DNA of 62,221 bases from Anaerolineales bacterium (lineage in GTDB: Bacteria > Chloroflexota > Anaerolineae > Anaerolineales > UBA11579). The DNA lies in the NCBI GenBank assembly GCA_020059485.1, contig JAGVCA010000014.1:1-62221 (forward strand), in the 5' to 3' direction. Positions within the stretch are counted from its first letter, which is position 1. The number at the start of each line of letters is the position of its first letter. The notes under the pieces were generated by a model, which saw nothing but the letters and a program-made list of their open reading frames with translations, was not told where the DNA came from and did not search any database. Below are positions 51,005 to 60,654 of the stretch, piece after piece. The position numbers were made by a program, and so were the translations under genes.

Positions 51005-51034
51005 CTCGTTACTCATAACGAATTACTCGTTACT
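51005..51034 (-). repeat. Heptad tandem repeat, right arm (inverted)
   Basis: GTTACTC units (with ATAACG and AATTACTC variants) that are the reverse complement of the array at 50815-50851. Confidence 0.7.
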
Positions 51035-51098
51035 TTTGAAAAAAAGACATGGTTGAAATCAAGTCTTCAATGCAATATAAAAAGTTGGAGTTGAAAAC

Positions 51099-53639
51099 AT
51101 GAAAATCCCCCTTTCCTGGCTGAATGACTACGTTGACGTCAAAGACATCCCGATCGAAGAGTTGGCGCACAAGCTGACCCTGGCGGGGTTGGAGGTCGAA
51201 GAGATCAACTTTGTCGGGCTGAACCCGCCCCCCGGCGACCGGCATGATTTCAAGGTCCTTGGGCTGGCCTGGGACCGCGAAAAGATCGTGGTCGGCGAGA
51301 TCCTGGAGGTCATGCCGCACCCGAATGCCGACCGATTGGTGCTCTGCCGCCTGAACGACGGGGAGCGAGAGCATACCGTCCTGACCGGCGCACCCAACCT
51401 GTTCGAGTATAAGGGCAAAGGCCCGCTGGACCCACCGCTGAAAGCGCCGTACGCCAAAGAAGGCGCCCAGATCTACGACGGACACCAGGAAGGCTATGTC
51501 CTCACCACCCTCAAAGCGACCAAGATCCGGGGCGTGGAGTCGTACTCCATGATCTGCTCCGAAAAGGAACTGGGGATCTCGGAAGAGCATGAAGGCATCC
51601 TGCTGCTGCCGGCGGATGCACCTGCCGGGATACCGCTGGCGGATTACATCGGCGATGCGGTCCTGGATATCGCCATCACACCCAACATCGCCCGCGATGC
51701 CAATGTGTACGGCGTCGCCCGGGAGACGGCTGCCATCTTTAAACGCGAACTGCGCCACCCGGATTACAGTATCCTGGCTGAAGGCGGCCCGATCGAGGGA
51801 CGGGTCAAGATCGAGATCCAGGATCCGGAACTGAACCCGCGCTTTGTGCTGGGATTGATCGAGGGGATCGAGATCAAGCCCAGCCCCAAGCTCATCCAGC
51901 GGCGGCTGAAACTGATCGGCCAGCGTCCGATCAACAACATCGTCGATGTGACCAACTACGTTATGTTCGATATCGGCCAACCGCTGCACGCCTTTGACTA
52001 CGATGAACTGGTGCGCCGCGCCAAAGGAAAAGCCCCGACGATCATTACCCGCACAGCCGAACCCGGAGAGAAAATCGTCACTCTCGACGAGGTTGAGCAC
52101 ACTCTGGAGGGCTTCACCGTGCTGGTCTGCGATACCGCCGGTTCACATTCGATCGCCGGTATCATGGGCGGGCTGGATACCGAGGTTACCGAGAAGACCA
52201 CCACTGTGCTGTTGGAGGGGGCCAACTGGAACTTCATCAATATCCGCCAATCGCTCAGTTACCTCAAGATGCATTCCGAGGCCTCTTACCGCTTCTCGCG
52301 CGGGGTGCACCCGGCCATGGCGGAACACGGCGTACGCCTGGGGCTGGAACTGATGCGTCAGTGGGCGGGCGGGACGGTGGCCAAGGGCCTGGTGGATGCC
52401 TATCCCCTCCAGCCCGAACCGGTGACCGTTGATCTGAACAAGGCGGATGTCCGGCGCTGGCTGGGGATCGAATTGGAGATCAAGGAGATCGTCGAGATCC
52501 TGACGCGCCTGGGCTTCGAATGTAAAGCGGATGGGGAGAAGGTTCGGGCCACCGCGCCGGACCACCGGCTGGATATCGACCGCGATCCGATCACCGGCAA
52601 GGCCGACCTGATCGAAGAGATCGCCCGGATCTACGGTTATGACAATATCCCGCCCACCCGCCTGTCGGATCAATTGCCGCTGCAGCGGAATGTCCCCCGG
52701 CTGGAGTTTGAGGAAAACATCCGCGATCTGCTGGTGCGGGCCGGCATGCAGGAGATCATCAGCTACCGGCTGACGTCGCCGGAACGGGAAGCGCGCCGGC
52801 TGCAGCCGAGTGTGGGAGACGATGGCAAACCGTATGTCACCGTGGTCAACCCGATCGCTGCCGACCGCTATGTGATGCGCAAGAGCCTGCTGACCAGCAT
52901 CCTGGAAGGGTTGGAGCAGAACGCCCGCATCCGGGAACGGATCGCTCTGTTTGAGATCGGCGCGGTGTTCCTGTCTTCCGAGGATGGCAGCCTGCCGGAC
53001 GAGCAGGATCGGCTAGCGATCGCCATCACCGGCCCGCGCGCTGAACTTACCTGGCAGCCGGGCCTGCGCGGCGAAATGGATTTCTACGACCTGAAAGGGA
53101 TCCTCGAAAGCCTGCTGACCGGGCTGCATGTGCACGAGGTTACCTTCGCGGCCAGCCAGCATCCCTCCTTCCATCCGGGCAAGTCTGCGGATGTGTTTGT
53201 CGGTGAGGTCAAGGTGGGCGTGATGGGCGAACTGCATCCGCAGGTACATGACGGGTATGATTTTTCCGACGCGCCGGTGCTGGCGGCTGTGGTGTATCTC
53301 GAGCAGCTCTTCAGACTGGTGCCGACCCGGCACGAGGTCAGCCAGGTATCGGCCTTCCCGCCGGTGCTGGAGGATATCGCCGTGGTGGTCGATGAGCAGG
53401 TTCCGGCCGGGCAGGTGACCATCCTGATCGAGCAGACTGGCGGCAGTACGCTTTCTGCGGTGCGGTTGTTTGATGTCTATCGCGGCGAGCAGCTGGGCAA
53501 GGGCAAGAAGAGCCTGGCCTACAGTCTGACCTACCAGGCCGAGGACCGCACCCTGACCGATGACGAGGTCGCCAAACTGCGCCGGAAAATTGTTGGCCGG
53601 CTGGAGCGGGAGGTCGGGGCTGTCCTGCGGGAACAGTAA
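51099..53639 (+). CDS. pheT: Phenylalanyl-tRNA synthetase beta subunit
   Basis: An 846-residue subunit. It starts MKIPLSWLNDYVDV, then an EMAP-type tRNA-binding domain (about 40-160), the B3/B4 editing domain (PNIARDANVYGVARE onward, RPINNIVDVTNYVMFDIGQPLHAFD), the B5 domain (VDLNKADVRRWLGIELEIKE) and a catalytic-like core. The C-terminal FDX-ACB anticodon-binding domain (FPPVLEDIAVVVDEQVPAG to the end) is present. Full length for the family. Ribosome site TTGGAG. Confidence 0.96.
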   Translation: MKIPLSWLNDYVDVKDIPIEELAHKLTLAGLEVEEINFVGLNPPPGDRHDFKVLGLAWDREKIVVGEILEVMPHPNADRLVLCRLNDGEREHTVLTGAPNLFEYKGKGPLDPPLKAPYAKEGAQIYDGHQEGYVLTTLKATKIRGVESYSMICSEKELGISEEHEGILLLPADAPAGIPLADYIGDAVLDIAITPNIARDANVYGVARETAAIFKRELRHPDYSILAEGGPIEGRVKIEIQDPELNPRFVLGLIEGIEIKPSPKLIQRRLKLIGQRPINNIVDVTNYVMFDIGQPLHAFDYDELVRRAKGKAPTIITRTAEPGEKIVTLDEVEHTLEGFTVLVCDTAGSHSIAGIMGGLDTEVTEKTTTVLLEGANWNFINIRQSLSYLKMHSEASYRFSRGVHPAMAEHGVRLGLELMRQWAGGTVAKGLVDAYPLQPEPVTVDLNKADVRRWLGIELEIKEIVEILTRLGFECKADGEKVRATAPDHRLDIDRDPITGKADLIEEIARIYGYDNIPPTRLSDQLPLQRNVPRLEFEENIRDLLVRAGMQEIISYRLTSPEREARRLQPSVGDDGKPYVTVVNPIAADRYVMRKSLLTSILEGLEQNARIRERIALFEIGAVFLSSEDGSLPDEQDRLAIAITGPRAELTWQPGLRGEMDFYDLKGILESLLTGLHVHEVTFAASQHPSFHPGKSADVFVGEVKVGVMGELHPQVHDGYDFSDAPVLAAVVYLEQLFRLVPTRHEVSQVSAFPPVLEDIAVVVDEQVPAGQVTILIEQTGGSTLSAVRLFDVYRGEQLGKGKKSLAYSLTYQAEDRTLTDDEVAKLRRKIVGRLEREVGAVLREQ

Positions 53640-53671
53640 ACAGTCCGGATATTGGAAATCAAACTGAAAGG

Positions 53672-53983
53672 ATGGATGAGATGGAAGACAAGAAACGGGT
53701 TGGGATGATCGCCACGATCGCAGCCGTGCTGCTGTGCGGCTGCCCGGGGTTGTGCGGGCTGGTTTGGGGGGCAGTTATGGCGCAAGGGTATGGTTTGCAG
53801 GAGTATGGCTTCGATGTCACCGGCGACCCGGAGGCTTTCACGGCATTTGGTATTGGGGCGATCTGCGTTGGCGTTATCGGGATCCTGATCACGATCGGCG
53901 CAGGCGTGTACTGGCTGATGCAGGTTCGCAAGGCAAAAGAGAGCGAAGCGCTGGAAGATGTCGAGATCCCGAAAGCGATCTGA
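53672..53983 (+). CDS. Small two-helix membrane protein
   Basis: A 103-residue protein with two membrane helices (TIAAVLLCGCPGLCGLVWGAVM and FGIGAICVGVIGILITIGAGVYW) separated by a 25-residue polar loop. The first helix carries three Cys. No family is recognised, though the layout recurs in Chloroflexi. It may start at 53672 (GAAAGG site) or at the Met three codons later. It follows pheT by 32 bases. Confidence 0.6.
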   Translation: MDEMEDKKRVGMIATIAAVLLCGCPGLCGLVWGAVMAQGYGLQEYGFDVTGDPEAFTAFGIGAICVGVIGILITIGAGVYWLMQVRKAKESEALEDVEIPKAI

Positions 53984-54042
53984 CCTGCAGCCGGCTTGAC
54001 TTATAATACGTCGAGCATGAATTAAAACCTGGAGGAACCTCT

Positions 54043-54780
54043 ATGGCCAAGTACCGCCCACCCCTCAAAGTTGCGTTGATGGATGATGATTTCTATGCCC
54101 TGAAGTGGAATACGGCTCTGATGATGCGCGACCCGCGCACGACTGTAATCATCGAGGCTGACCGCCCGATCAGCCTGATCCAACAGATGAAATCGGAAGG
54201 GCCGCCGGATGTGGTCATCGTGGATGTGGAATATGCCGCCACCCGCCTGCCCGTGGCCGAGATGTTGTCCTCGATCCGGGAACACGCGCCGGAAGCGGTG
54301 GTGATCTGCAACTCGCAGTACGGCGAACGTGAGACGATCGAAACGGCCATGGGCTTTGGCGTCAAAGGGTTCCTGCTTAAGCAGGAAGTTCGGATGTCGA
54401 TCGTCTCCGGGGTGACCTACGCGGCTCGCCATGGCCTGATCGTTTCTCCATCGATCTTTGAACTGCTGCCGCACGCCAACACCATCGGCCCGGCCCGCGC
54501 CCATATCCTCCCTGTCTGGCAGCCCAACCCGCACCTGACACCGCAGATCATAAAGAGTTTCTGGCTGCGGGTGTTCTTCGGTATGCGCGCTTCCCTGGCG
54601 GCGGAGGAACTGTATGTGGAAACGGCCACCATCGAGCGTTATGTTAATCAGGCTTACAAGATCCTGACCGACGGCTGGGCGGATGAATCTTACCTATTCG
54701 ATGTGGATTTCTCCGCCCTGTCTCCGGAGGACCAGGCCTTCGTGTGGTTCACCCTCCCGCCGCGGCAGGAATCTTATTGA
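54043..54780 (+). CDS. Response regulator with LuxR-like C-terminal domain
   Basis: A 245-residue regulator. Residues 8-125 are a receiver: acidic pocket MDDD (14-16), predicted phosphoacceptor D61 in VIVDVEY, and the conserved Lys in GFLLKQEV. The C-terminal part (LTPQIIKSFWLRVFFGMRAS, then TIERYVNQAYKIL) resembles a LuxR-type helix-turn-helix but lacks the usual sequence, so DNA binding is uncertain. Strong ribosome site TGGAGGA. The nearest kinase gene is at 57345-59273. Confidence 0.75.
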   Translation: MAKYRPPLKVALMDDDFYALKWNTALMMRDPRTTVIIEADRPISLIQQMKSEGPPDVVIVDVEYAATRLPVAEMLSSIREHAPEAVVICNSQYGERETIETAMGFGVKGFLLKQEVRMSIVSGVTYAARHGLIVSPSIFELLPHANTIGPARAHILPVWQPNPHLTPQIIKSFWLRVFFGMRASLAAEELYVETATIERYVNQAYKILTDGWADESYLFDVDFSALSPEDQAFVWFTLPPRQESY

Positions 54781-54824
54781 GGCACTGGTAGAGCGGGGGG
54801 AACTGACTGGTCTGGGCGGACCGA

Positions 54825-56480
54825 TTAGACGTTCAAATTTGCGGAAAAAACAACCACCTGGTTTCGGCCGTTCTGTTTGGCTGCATACAACGCTTTGTCG
54901 GCGCGGTCAAGCATGGCATCCACCGTTACCGGGCTGTCGTGTTCGAAGCTGGCAACCCCCAAGCTAACGGTGATGCTGATCTCGTATTCTGTCTTGATAA
55001 CCGGCTGGCTGCCGATGGCGCGCCCCAGCCGGTTCGCGACCATCGTTGCCTGGACCAGAGGCGTCTCAGGCAGCAGAATGGCAAATTCCTCGCCGCCGTA
55101 GCGGCAAGCCAGGTCTATCTTGCGCAGGGTGTCTTTGATCCGGCGGGAAACTTCGATGATCACCCGATCCCCTACCAGGTGTCCGTACTGGTCATTGACC
55201 CGCTTGAAGTAGTCGATATCCAGCATCAGGATTGAAAGCGGGCGGTTGTACCGCCGACTGCGGTCCAGTTCTTTCTGGGCCTGATCGAAAAAATGGCGGC
55301 GGTTCAGCAGGCTGGTCAGCGGGTCAAGGGTGATGATGCGTTCCAACTCGGACTGGATGCGTTTGCGTTCCTGGATCTCGCGGGTCAGTTCCACATTTTC
55401 CTGCCTGACACTTTCCTGATCTTGCTGGGTTTGCCGCAAATGGTGCATGAATTCCAGGCTGCGGATCCGGATCACCAGGTCTTCATTGATAAGGCTTTCC
55501 CGTTGCTGGTGATATTCCTGGAATAGCTCAAGGGCGGCTTGATGGTTTCCCAGGCTTTGCTGTACAGTGGAAAGCATCTGCAGCGCGGCTGCTCTTTGCT
55601 GCCCATCGCCGGCTTTTTTGGCATGGATCAGGGCACTGTGCAGCAGTTCGGAGGCGTAGGGCAGGTCTTGCTCCCGGCAAGCCAGCTCGGCCAGATGCGT
55701 GAGAGATTGGGCCAGCAATCGGGAAAAGTCATTGACCTCGGCTTGCTCCCGGGCAACGATAAACAGTTCTTTGGCCTCCTGCAGTTGGCCCATCGCCATG
55801 AATATCCGCCCAATGAAGATCGCCGCCTGGGTCTCCCCATAGCCATCCCCGGTCTGCTGGCAGGTTTGGTGCCACATCCGGCTGTAGGTCAGGGCCTGCG
55901 GATACTCGCCAGTACTCAGGTATGCTTCGGTCAGATTGGCCATCAGGCTGGTATCAGGCAGGTGCGATTGGAGATTCCCGCACGCCAGGCTCTGGATGAG
56001 ATAATCCTGGGCTTGTTGGTGATCCTCCATTTTGAGGTAGAGCAGGCCGAGGTTATTGAGGACGCTGCATTGCAAGCGCTGGTCTTCCACTTGGCGGGAT
56101 TGTTCCTTGGCCGAGAGGAGAAATTCCAGGGCGGTATCCAGATTACCGCGGTGCAGATGGGCGAGACCGATCGCTTCCTGACTGCGAGCTATGCCGCTTT
56201 GCAGGTTAATCGCAGTATAGATCTCCCGCGCAGCCAGAGCATGCTGCAGGGCGGAATCGTACCGGGAGCGCTGGATTTCCAGACCGCTGAGCAGGATCTT
56301 GCTCCGGCCGATCTGGTTTTTGAGTGTGCGCGGGGCGTTAGGGAACTGGTCTGCCAGTTGAAGCGCTTCGAGGCAGATTGCGGCAGCCTTATCAGGCTGG
56401 TTCCGCCCGATCTCCAGGATGGTCGTGGCAGCCTGATCCAGTTTGGTTTCGAGTTCAAGGTGTGAGTTTGAGTTCCTCAT
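54825..56480 (-). CDS. TPR-GGDEF diguanylate cyclase
   Basis: A 551-residue soluble protein. Residues 15-340 are TPR-like repeats (LNNLGLLYLKMEDHQQAQDY and similar), a coiled-coil covers about 345-385, and a GGDEF domain follows. The catalytic motif is GGEEF (CRYGGEEFAILLPETP) and the fold entry is LDPLTSLLNRRHFF. It should make cyclic di-GMP, with the TPR region sensing a partner. No RxxD inhibitory site is evident upstream of GGEEF. Confidence 0.92.
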   Translation of the reverse strand: MRNSNSHLELETKLDQAATTILEIGRNQPDKAAAICLEALQLADQFPNAPRTLKNQIGRSKILLSGLEIQRSRYDSALQHALAAREIYTAINLQSGIARSQEAIGLAHLHRGNLDTALEFLLSAKEQSRQVEDQRLQCSVLNNLGLLYLKMEDHQQAQDYLIQSLACGNLQSHLPDTSLMANLTEAYLSTGEYPQALTYSRMWHQTCQQTGDGYGETQAAIFIGRIFMAMGQLQEAKELFIVAREQAEVNDFSRLLAQSLTHLAELACREQDLPYASELLHSALIHAKKAGDGQQRAAALQMLSTVQQSLGNHQAALELFQEYHQQRESLINEDLVIRIRSLEFMHHLRQTQQDQESVRQENVELTREIQERKRIQSELERIITLDPLTSLLNRRHFFDQAQKELDRSRRYNRPLSILMLDIDYFKRVNDQYGHLVGDRVIIEVSRRIKDTLRKIDLACRYGGEEFAILLPETPLVQATMVANRLGRAIGSQPVIKTEYEISITVSLGVASFEHDSPVTVDAMLDRADKALYAAKQNGRNQVVVFSANLNV

Positions 56481-56676
56481 AGTGCTTGCTCCCCCGACCG
56501 TGATTGTATGGACCTAACCACATGTATTACTAGTATACACGGTCTTGGCTGAAACGGCTGCCCCACTTTTGGGCTATCTGGCACAGCTTGTGGTTGCCAG
56601 GTTTCTTCGGTTGCCGTATTTTTCAATTGGCTATACACTTAATCAACCAGAGTGCTGGTTGGAAGGATCAATCTGA

Positions 56677-57324
56677 ATGGCCAAGAAAAAAGCGGAAGGC
56701 AAACGACATCGCATCCTGTTCGTTCGCCACAGCCTGACAAGGATCAGCCGGAACTATTTTTTTGTCTTGCTGATGCTGCTGGTCCTGTGGTGGGTAGCGC
56801 CGTATGCGCCCGGGTTCTTCCGTCCTCCGAACGACATCTACCTGTTGTGGGGAGCGATCGCCCTGGCGATTGGGATGCTGCTGGCATTATTCTTCCGCAG
56901 CCGGGCTTTTGTGCAGGCCCGGAAACGGCATCTGCTGATCAAGATCCCGCTCTTCCGTCTGCGGATCCCCTACGAGTTGATCGAGAACGTCCGCATGGTG
57001 ATGTTCCGCGACCTGTACGATAAGAAAAAACTTGGCTGGGCACAGAAACGGTTTCTATCCTATTACTTCCCTAAAACGGTGGTAACCATCAATCTGAACC
57101 GCTATCCAATCTCAGAAGGGCTGGCGCGCCTGTTCCTGCCGGGGTATCTCTTCATCCCCCGCAATAAGGGACGCGGGCTGGTGATCCATACCAAGTATTA
57201 CCTGGATTTCAGCACCGAGGTAGACAGCGCTTTGAATGTTTCCCGTACACAGGGAGGAGCAAGCAAGGATTCGGGCGCTAAAGACGACATGGCCTTTGAG
57301 GGGTTCTTCGACCTGGATAGTTGA
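56677..57324 (+). CDS. Membrane protein with PH-like cytoplasmic domain
   Basis: A 215-residue protein. The basic N-terminus is followed by two membrane helices (FFVLLMLLVLWWVAPYAPG and LLWGAIALAIGMLLALFF) and a soluble domain beginning KRHLLIKIPLFRLRIPYELIENVRMV, reminiscent of bacterial PH-like (YdbS/YvbH) domains. It ends in an acidic tail. Function unknown. It converges with the histidine kinase gene 20 bases away. Confidence 0.6.
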   Translation: MAKKKAEGKRHRILFVRHSLTRISRNYFFVLLMLLVLWWVAPYAPGFFRPPNDIYLLWGAIALAIGMLLALFFRSRAFVQARKRHLLIKIPLFRLRIPYELIENVRMVMFRDLYDKKKLGWAQKRFLSYYFPKTVVTINLNRYPISEGLARLFLPGYLFIPRNKGRGLVIHTKYYLDFSTEVDSALNVSRTQGGASKDSGAKDDMAFEGFFDLDS

Positions 57325-57344
57325 AACCGGCGTGATTCCGGCGC

Positions 57345-59273
57345 TCAGTTTTCCTGCACAGGCAGGACGATCGTAAAGGTAGATCCCCGTCCTTCTTTTG
57401 AATCCACCCAGATCCGGCCCTGATGGTTTTCTACGACCGTCCTGGTGATCGCCAGCCCCAGGCCGGTTCCTTCGGTTGTCCCCGACACATTGGAAGATCG
57501 GAAGAAAGGCTCAAAGATCTTGTGCTGGTCTGCCAGGGGGATGCCTAGACCAGTATCGCTGACCCGCAGGATGATCTGACCACTTTCTCCCTGCAGCGTG
57601 ATGGTGATCTCGCCGCCAGGGGGGGTAAATTTGACCGCATTCCCAACCAGGTTTTCGATCATCTGGCGCAGCTGGATACTGTCCCCAATGATCGGGGTCA
57701 GGTCAGGATCGATCTGCAGCCCAAGTTTATATTCGTTTTCTTCGATCACCGGGCGGAAATTGACCAACACATCCTGGGCGATCTCGGCCAGCGAGACCAG
57801 ATCGAAGTTGCGGTCGATCCGGCCTTCAACCTTGCCCAGCTCCAGGACTTCATTGACCAGGGTGGTGATCTGCCGTACGGCTTCCTGGATGTTGGCCAGA
57901 TATTCAGATTGCCGCGGGTTGACCTCGCCTGCCCGGCGGATCAGGTCCAGATAGGCCAGGATCGTGGTCAGGGGGGTGCGCATATCGTGTGAGACCGTGT
58001 TAACGAACTCGGTCTTCATTCGGTTTAGTTCTTTCAGATAGGTGATGTCCTGCAGGCTGACCACCCGCCCGATGCCGATGATCTCCCGGCTGACCAGCCG
58101 GTAATAAGCCTCATCGTCCGTCTGGATCTCGACATGCGTCTGGTCGGACAGATCACCGGCGAGCGCTTGCAGCAGATCGGGGTGGGAGAAGATCTCCTGA
58201 TAAGGCTGTCCGACCGGGTCTGGGCCAGCCGGCAGGAAATGGTTGCGGATGATATGGTTGACCATCAGCAGGCGGTCGTTTTCATCAATGACGATGATCC
58301 CGTCCTGGACGTGGGTCAGCACCGTTTCCCATTTGCCGCGCTCGGTTTCAGCCTGTGTGTACAGGGTAGCGTTTTCGATCGCAATGGCAGCATAGTCCGC
58401 CAGCATGTTCAGCAGGGCGGTATCTTCCTGTTCGAAAGGGATCTTCTTTTCGCGGTTGTCCACGCTCAGCACACCGATCGTGCGGCCATGGTAGATCAGC
58501 GGGATGTAGATCAGGGACTGCACCAGGTAGGCGGTCTTGATCTTTTCCGGTGCATCCACATTCAGGAAGAACGGCTTTCCGGTCTGCATCACCTGGCCAG
58601 CGTATGGGTCATCGACCGGCAGGCGGTAGGTGCTGACAAATTCTTCCTGGAAGTTTTGGGCTGCTCGCATGTAGAGTTCGCCGCTGCTCTCGTCCAGAAG
58701 CAGCAGGCTGCCCTCCTCGGCATTGGTCAGTTTGATGGCCGCCTGCACGACGCTACTGAGGACTTCGTCCAGGTCCAGCTGGGCAGTGATCGCCCGGCTG
58801 ACGCCGAAGACGGTATCCATCTCGTCCATACGGCGCTGGAGCGCACCGGTTGCCCGGCGCTCATTGGCACGCAGCCAGGCCTGGCGGTGGGCAGCCAGAC
58901 CCAGGGCAATCTCGACAGCCTCCTGGATCGGGCCACGCTGCAATGGCAGGCGGACCCAGTCTGCAAAGCCCGCCTGGAGCACCTCTCGGGCAGACAGGCT
59001 GGTGTTCTCCTGGCTGATCAACAGGATCGGCAGGAACGGCAAATTCGTCAGCAACTGCCGCGCCAGGGTCAGGCCGCTGCCATCTGTCAGCTGCTCGCTG
59101 ACCAGTGCGATCTCCGGGGGGATTGGTGAACAGGCGGCCACAGCTTGCGAGATGGTGTCTGCCTTGTGGATGTCATCTTCAGGCAGGACCAACCGCTCGA
59201 AGAAATCCATCAGGCTGTGGTCGGAAAAAGCGAGCAGGATTTTGCGCGGGGTGGCCATCTCAGTGCGATCCAT
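57345..59273 (-). CDS. GAF-PAS sensor histidine kinase with degenerate receiver
   Basis: A 642-residue cytoplasmic kinase. The N-terminal 1-120 has a receiver-like fold in which the phosphoacceptor position is Ser (EIALVSEQLTDGSG). A GAF domain follows (about 160-310), then a PAS domain (VQDGIIVIDENDRLLMVNH), then HisKA with VSHDMRTPLTTI (His about 435), and HATPase with N, G1 (DTGLGIPLA) and G2 (GTGLGLAITRTVVENH) boxes. It probably integrates small-molecule and redox signals. The start could be 59273 or the Met five codons later. No membrane helices. Confidence 0.92.
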   Translation of the reverse strand: MDRTEMATPRKILLAFSDHSLMDFFERLVLPEDDIHKADTISQAVAACSPIPPEIALVSEQLTDGSGLTLARQLLTNLPFLPILLISQENTSLSAREVLQAGFADWVRLPLQRGPIQEAVEIALGLAAHRQAWLRANERRATGALQRRMDEMDTVFGVSRAITAQLDLDEVLSSVVQAAIKLTNAEEGSLLLLDESSGELYMRAAQNFQEEFVSTYRLPVDDPYAGQVMQTGKPFFLNVDAPEKIKTAYLVQSLIYIPLIYHGRTIGVLSVDNREKKIPFEQEDTALLNMLADYAAIAIENATLYTQAETERGKWETVLTHVQDGIIVIDENDRLLMVNHIIRNHFLPAGPDPVGQPYQEIFSHPDLLQALAGDLSDQTHVEIQTDDEAYYRLVSREIIGIGRVVSLQDITYLKELNRMKTEFVNTVSHDMRTPLTTILAYLDLIRRAGEVNPRQSEYLANIQEAVRQITTLVNEVLELGKVEGRIDRNFDLVSLAEIAQDVLVNFRPVIEENEYKLGLQIDPDLTPIIGDSIQLRQMIENLVGNAVKFTPPGGEITITLQGESGQIILRVSDTGLGIPLADQHKIFEPFFRSSNVSGTTEGTGLGLAITRTVVENHQGRIWVDSKEGRGSTFTIVLPVQEN

Positions 59274-59415
59274 GTCTGATGCAGGAGGACATTAATTATC
59301 CCTGTTGGTTCCGTCCAGGTCTGGGAAGACCGGGTCATGTTCAATCATCAGAGACCTGACTTGCGATGCTGCCATGTTTCAATAATAGCATGGATGGGGG
59401 TTTCGAGGTGCGGGA

Positions 59416-60651
59416 TTAATTCCGGCGTTGCTCACGCGGCGCGATCGGGATCAGACCAGCATCTGCCAGCGGCGGCTGCAGGGCAGTAGATACCAGCGGC
59501 AGCACCCGGCTGTTGGCAAAAAATGGGAAATCAAAACTGGTTGGCTCGCCGGCTTGTTTGCCAGGGATCGGCATCAGGCGGGCGGTCAGCGGTTTATCCA
59601 GGCGCAGTGCCAGGGCGGCAAGATCCAGCAGCAGGGGGGCCAGTTCTTCCGGAGAGGTGGACCCGGGCAAGGGGATCGTATCCAGCCCGGTGCCGCAGAC
59701 TGCCGAGTACATCAGCATATCCCTGACGGTCAGGATGCCCTCCGCCGCGCTGTTGGCCAGAGCAGAATCTTCCAATTGCGGGAAGAGCAGCCCGCTGAAC
59801 CCTGTTCGGGCAAACGCCACCTTATCCAGGGCTGAGGCCAGGATCGCTGCCGCGGCTAGCGAACCATGCTGCCCAACCACCGGCACGCCCATCGCCTCCA
59901 GCGCGGACCCGAGTGAGCTGGCCGGCGTTGGGAAGGGGGCCAGGGAGAAATCGATCCCGAAAAAGGGCATCCCGGTCAGGTCTGTGACCTTTCCGGCGGT
60001 CTGCTCCAGCCGTTCGGCATGGGTGCGGACCTCATCCTTAAGGCGGTTGATCCCGGCCGGCAGATTATCGGCCTTTTGAAAAGCGGAGACTGCCAGCCCG
60101 GCAGATTCGGTTGCCAGGGCAAACCCGGGCGGACCTTCGGTGTGATAGGCCGACGGAAAGAACGGCGACCCGGCTGGGACATTGGCGAGGGCGGTGAAGT
60201 ACAGGTTGGCAAATCCGTTGGGGTCTTGGGGTGCCAGCGCGCAGATGATCCGGGCGCAGGCGTGGATGGCCGGCAGGGAAAGTCCCTGGGCCTGGGTGGC
60301 GATCTCCGCGCTGCAAAAGACCACCTCGGTACCGGCGATGATCTCCGGGATCAGCGCATAGCTTTCCGGATGGTCGATCAGGGCGGGGCCGATGGCGATG
60401 TAATCAAAACCGGCGGTCCGGGCCTGCGCTTCCAGGCTGCGGACGGCCGGCGAGACCGATTTGGCCGGCAGATCGGCGTACAGCAGGGAGAAGGGCGTGG
60501 TTGCCAGCCGCAAGGTCTGGACTTGATAGCCGCCATCCGTGAAAAGCTGGCGGGCTTGCTGGGCTGCCTGACCGGCCTGGGCGATCAGGCTGGCATCTGA
60601 TGGATGTCCTGGATTTACGAAAAAGGTGATCGAACGGATCTTGAGTGTCAT
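59416..60651 (-). CDS. DUF711-family protein
   Basis: A 411-residue soluble protein. IRSITFFVNPGHP at the start and the Gly/Ala-rich barrel-like segments (FFGIDFSLAPFPTPASSLGSALEAMG and KVAFARTGFSGLLFPQLEDSALA) match the DUF711/UPF0210 group. Structures in the family show a TIM-like fold, but no function is established. It lies 3 bases after the TrmH-like stop in the same operon. Confidence 0.85.
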   Translation of the reverse strand: MTLKIRSITFFVNPGHPSDASLIAQAGQAAQQARQLFTDGGYQVQTLRLATTPFSLLYADLPAKSVSPAVRSLEAQARTAGFDYIAIGPALIDHPESYALIPEIIAGTEVVFCSAEIATQAQGLSLPAIHACARIICALAPQDPNGFANLYFTALANVPAGSPFFPSAYHTEGPPGFALATESAGLAVSAFQKADNLPAGINRLKDEVRTHAERLEQTAGKVTDLTGMPFFGIDFSLAPFPTPASSLGSALEAMGVPVVGQHGSLAAAAILASALDKVAFARTGFSGLLFPQLEDSALANSAAEGILTVRDMLMYSAVCGTGLDTIPLPGSTSPEELAPLLLDLAALALRLDKPLTARLMPIPGKQAGEPTSFDFPFFANSRVLPLVSTALQPPLADAGLIPIAPREQRRN

Positions 60652-60654
60652 GCC

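Noticed and set aside
50815-51034. CRISPR array
   Set aside because: The repeats are 7-base tandem units with no spacers and occur as an inverted pair, so they are simple repeats flanking a gene relic.
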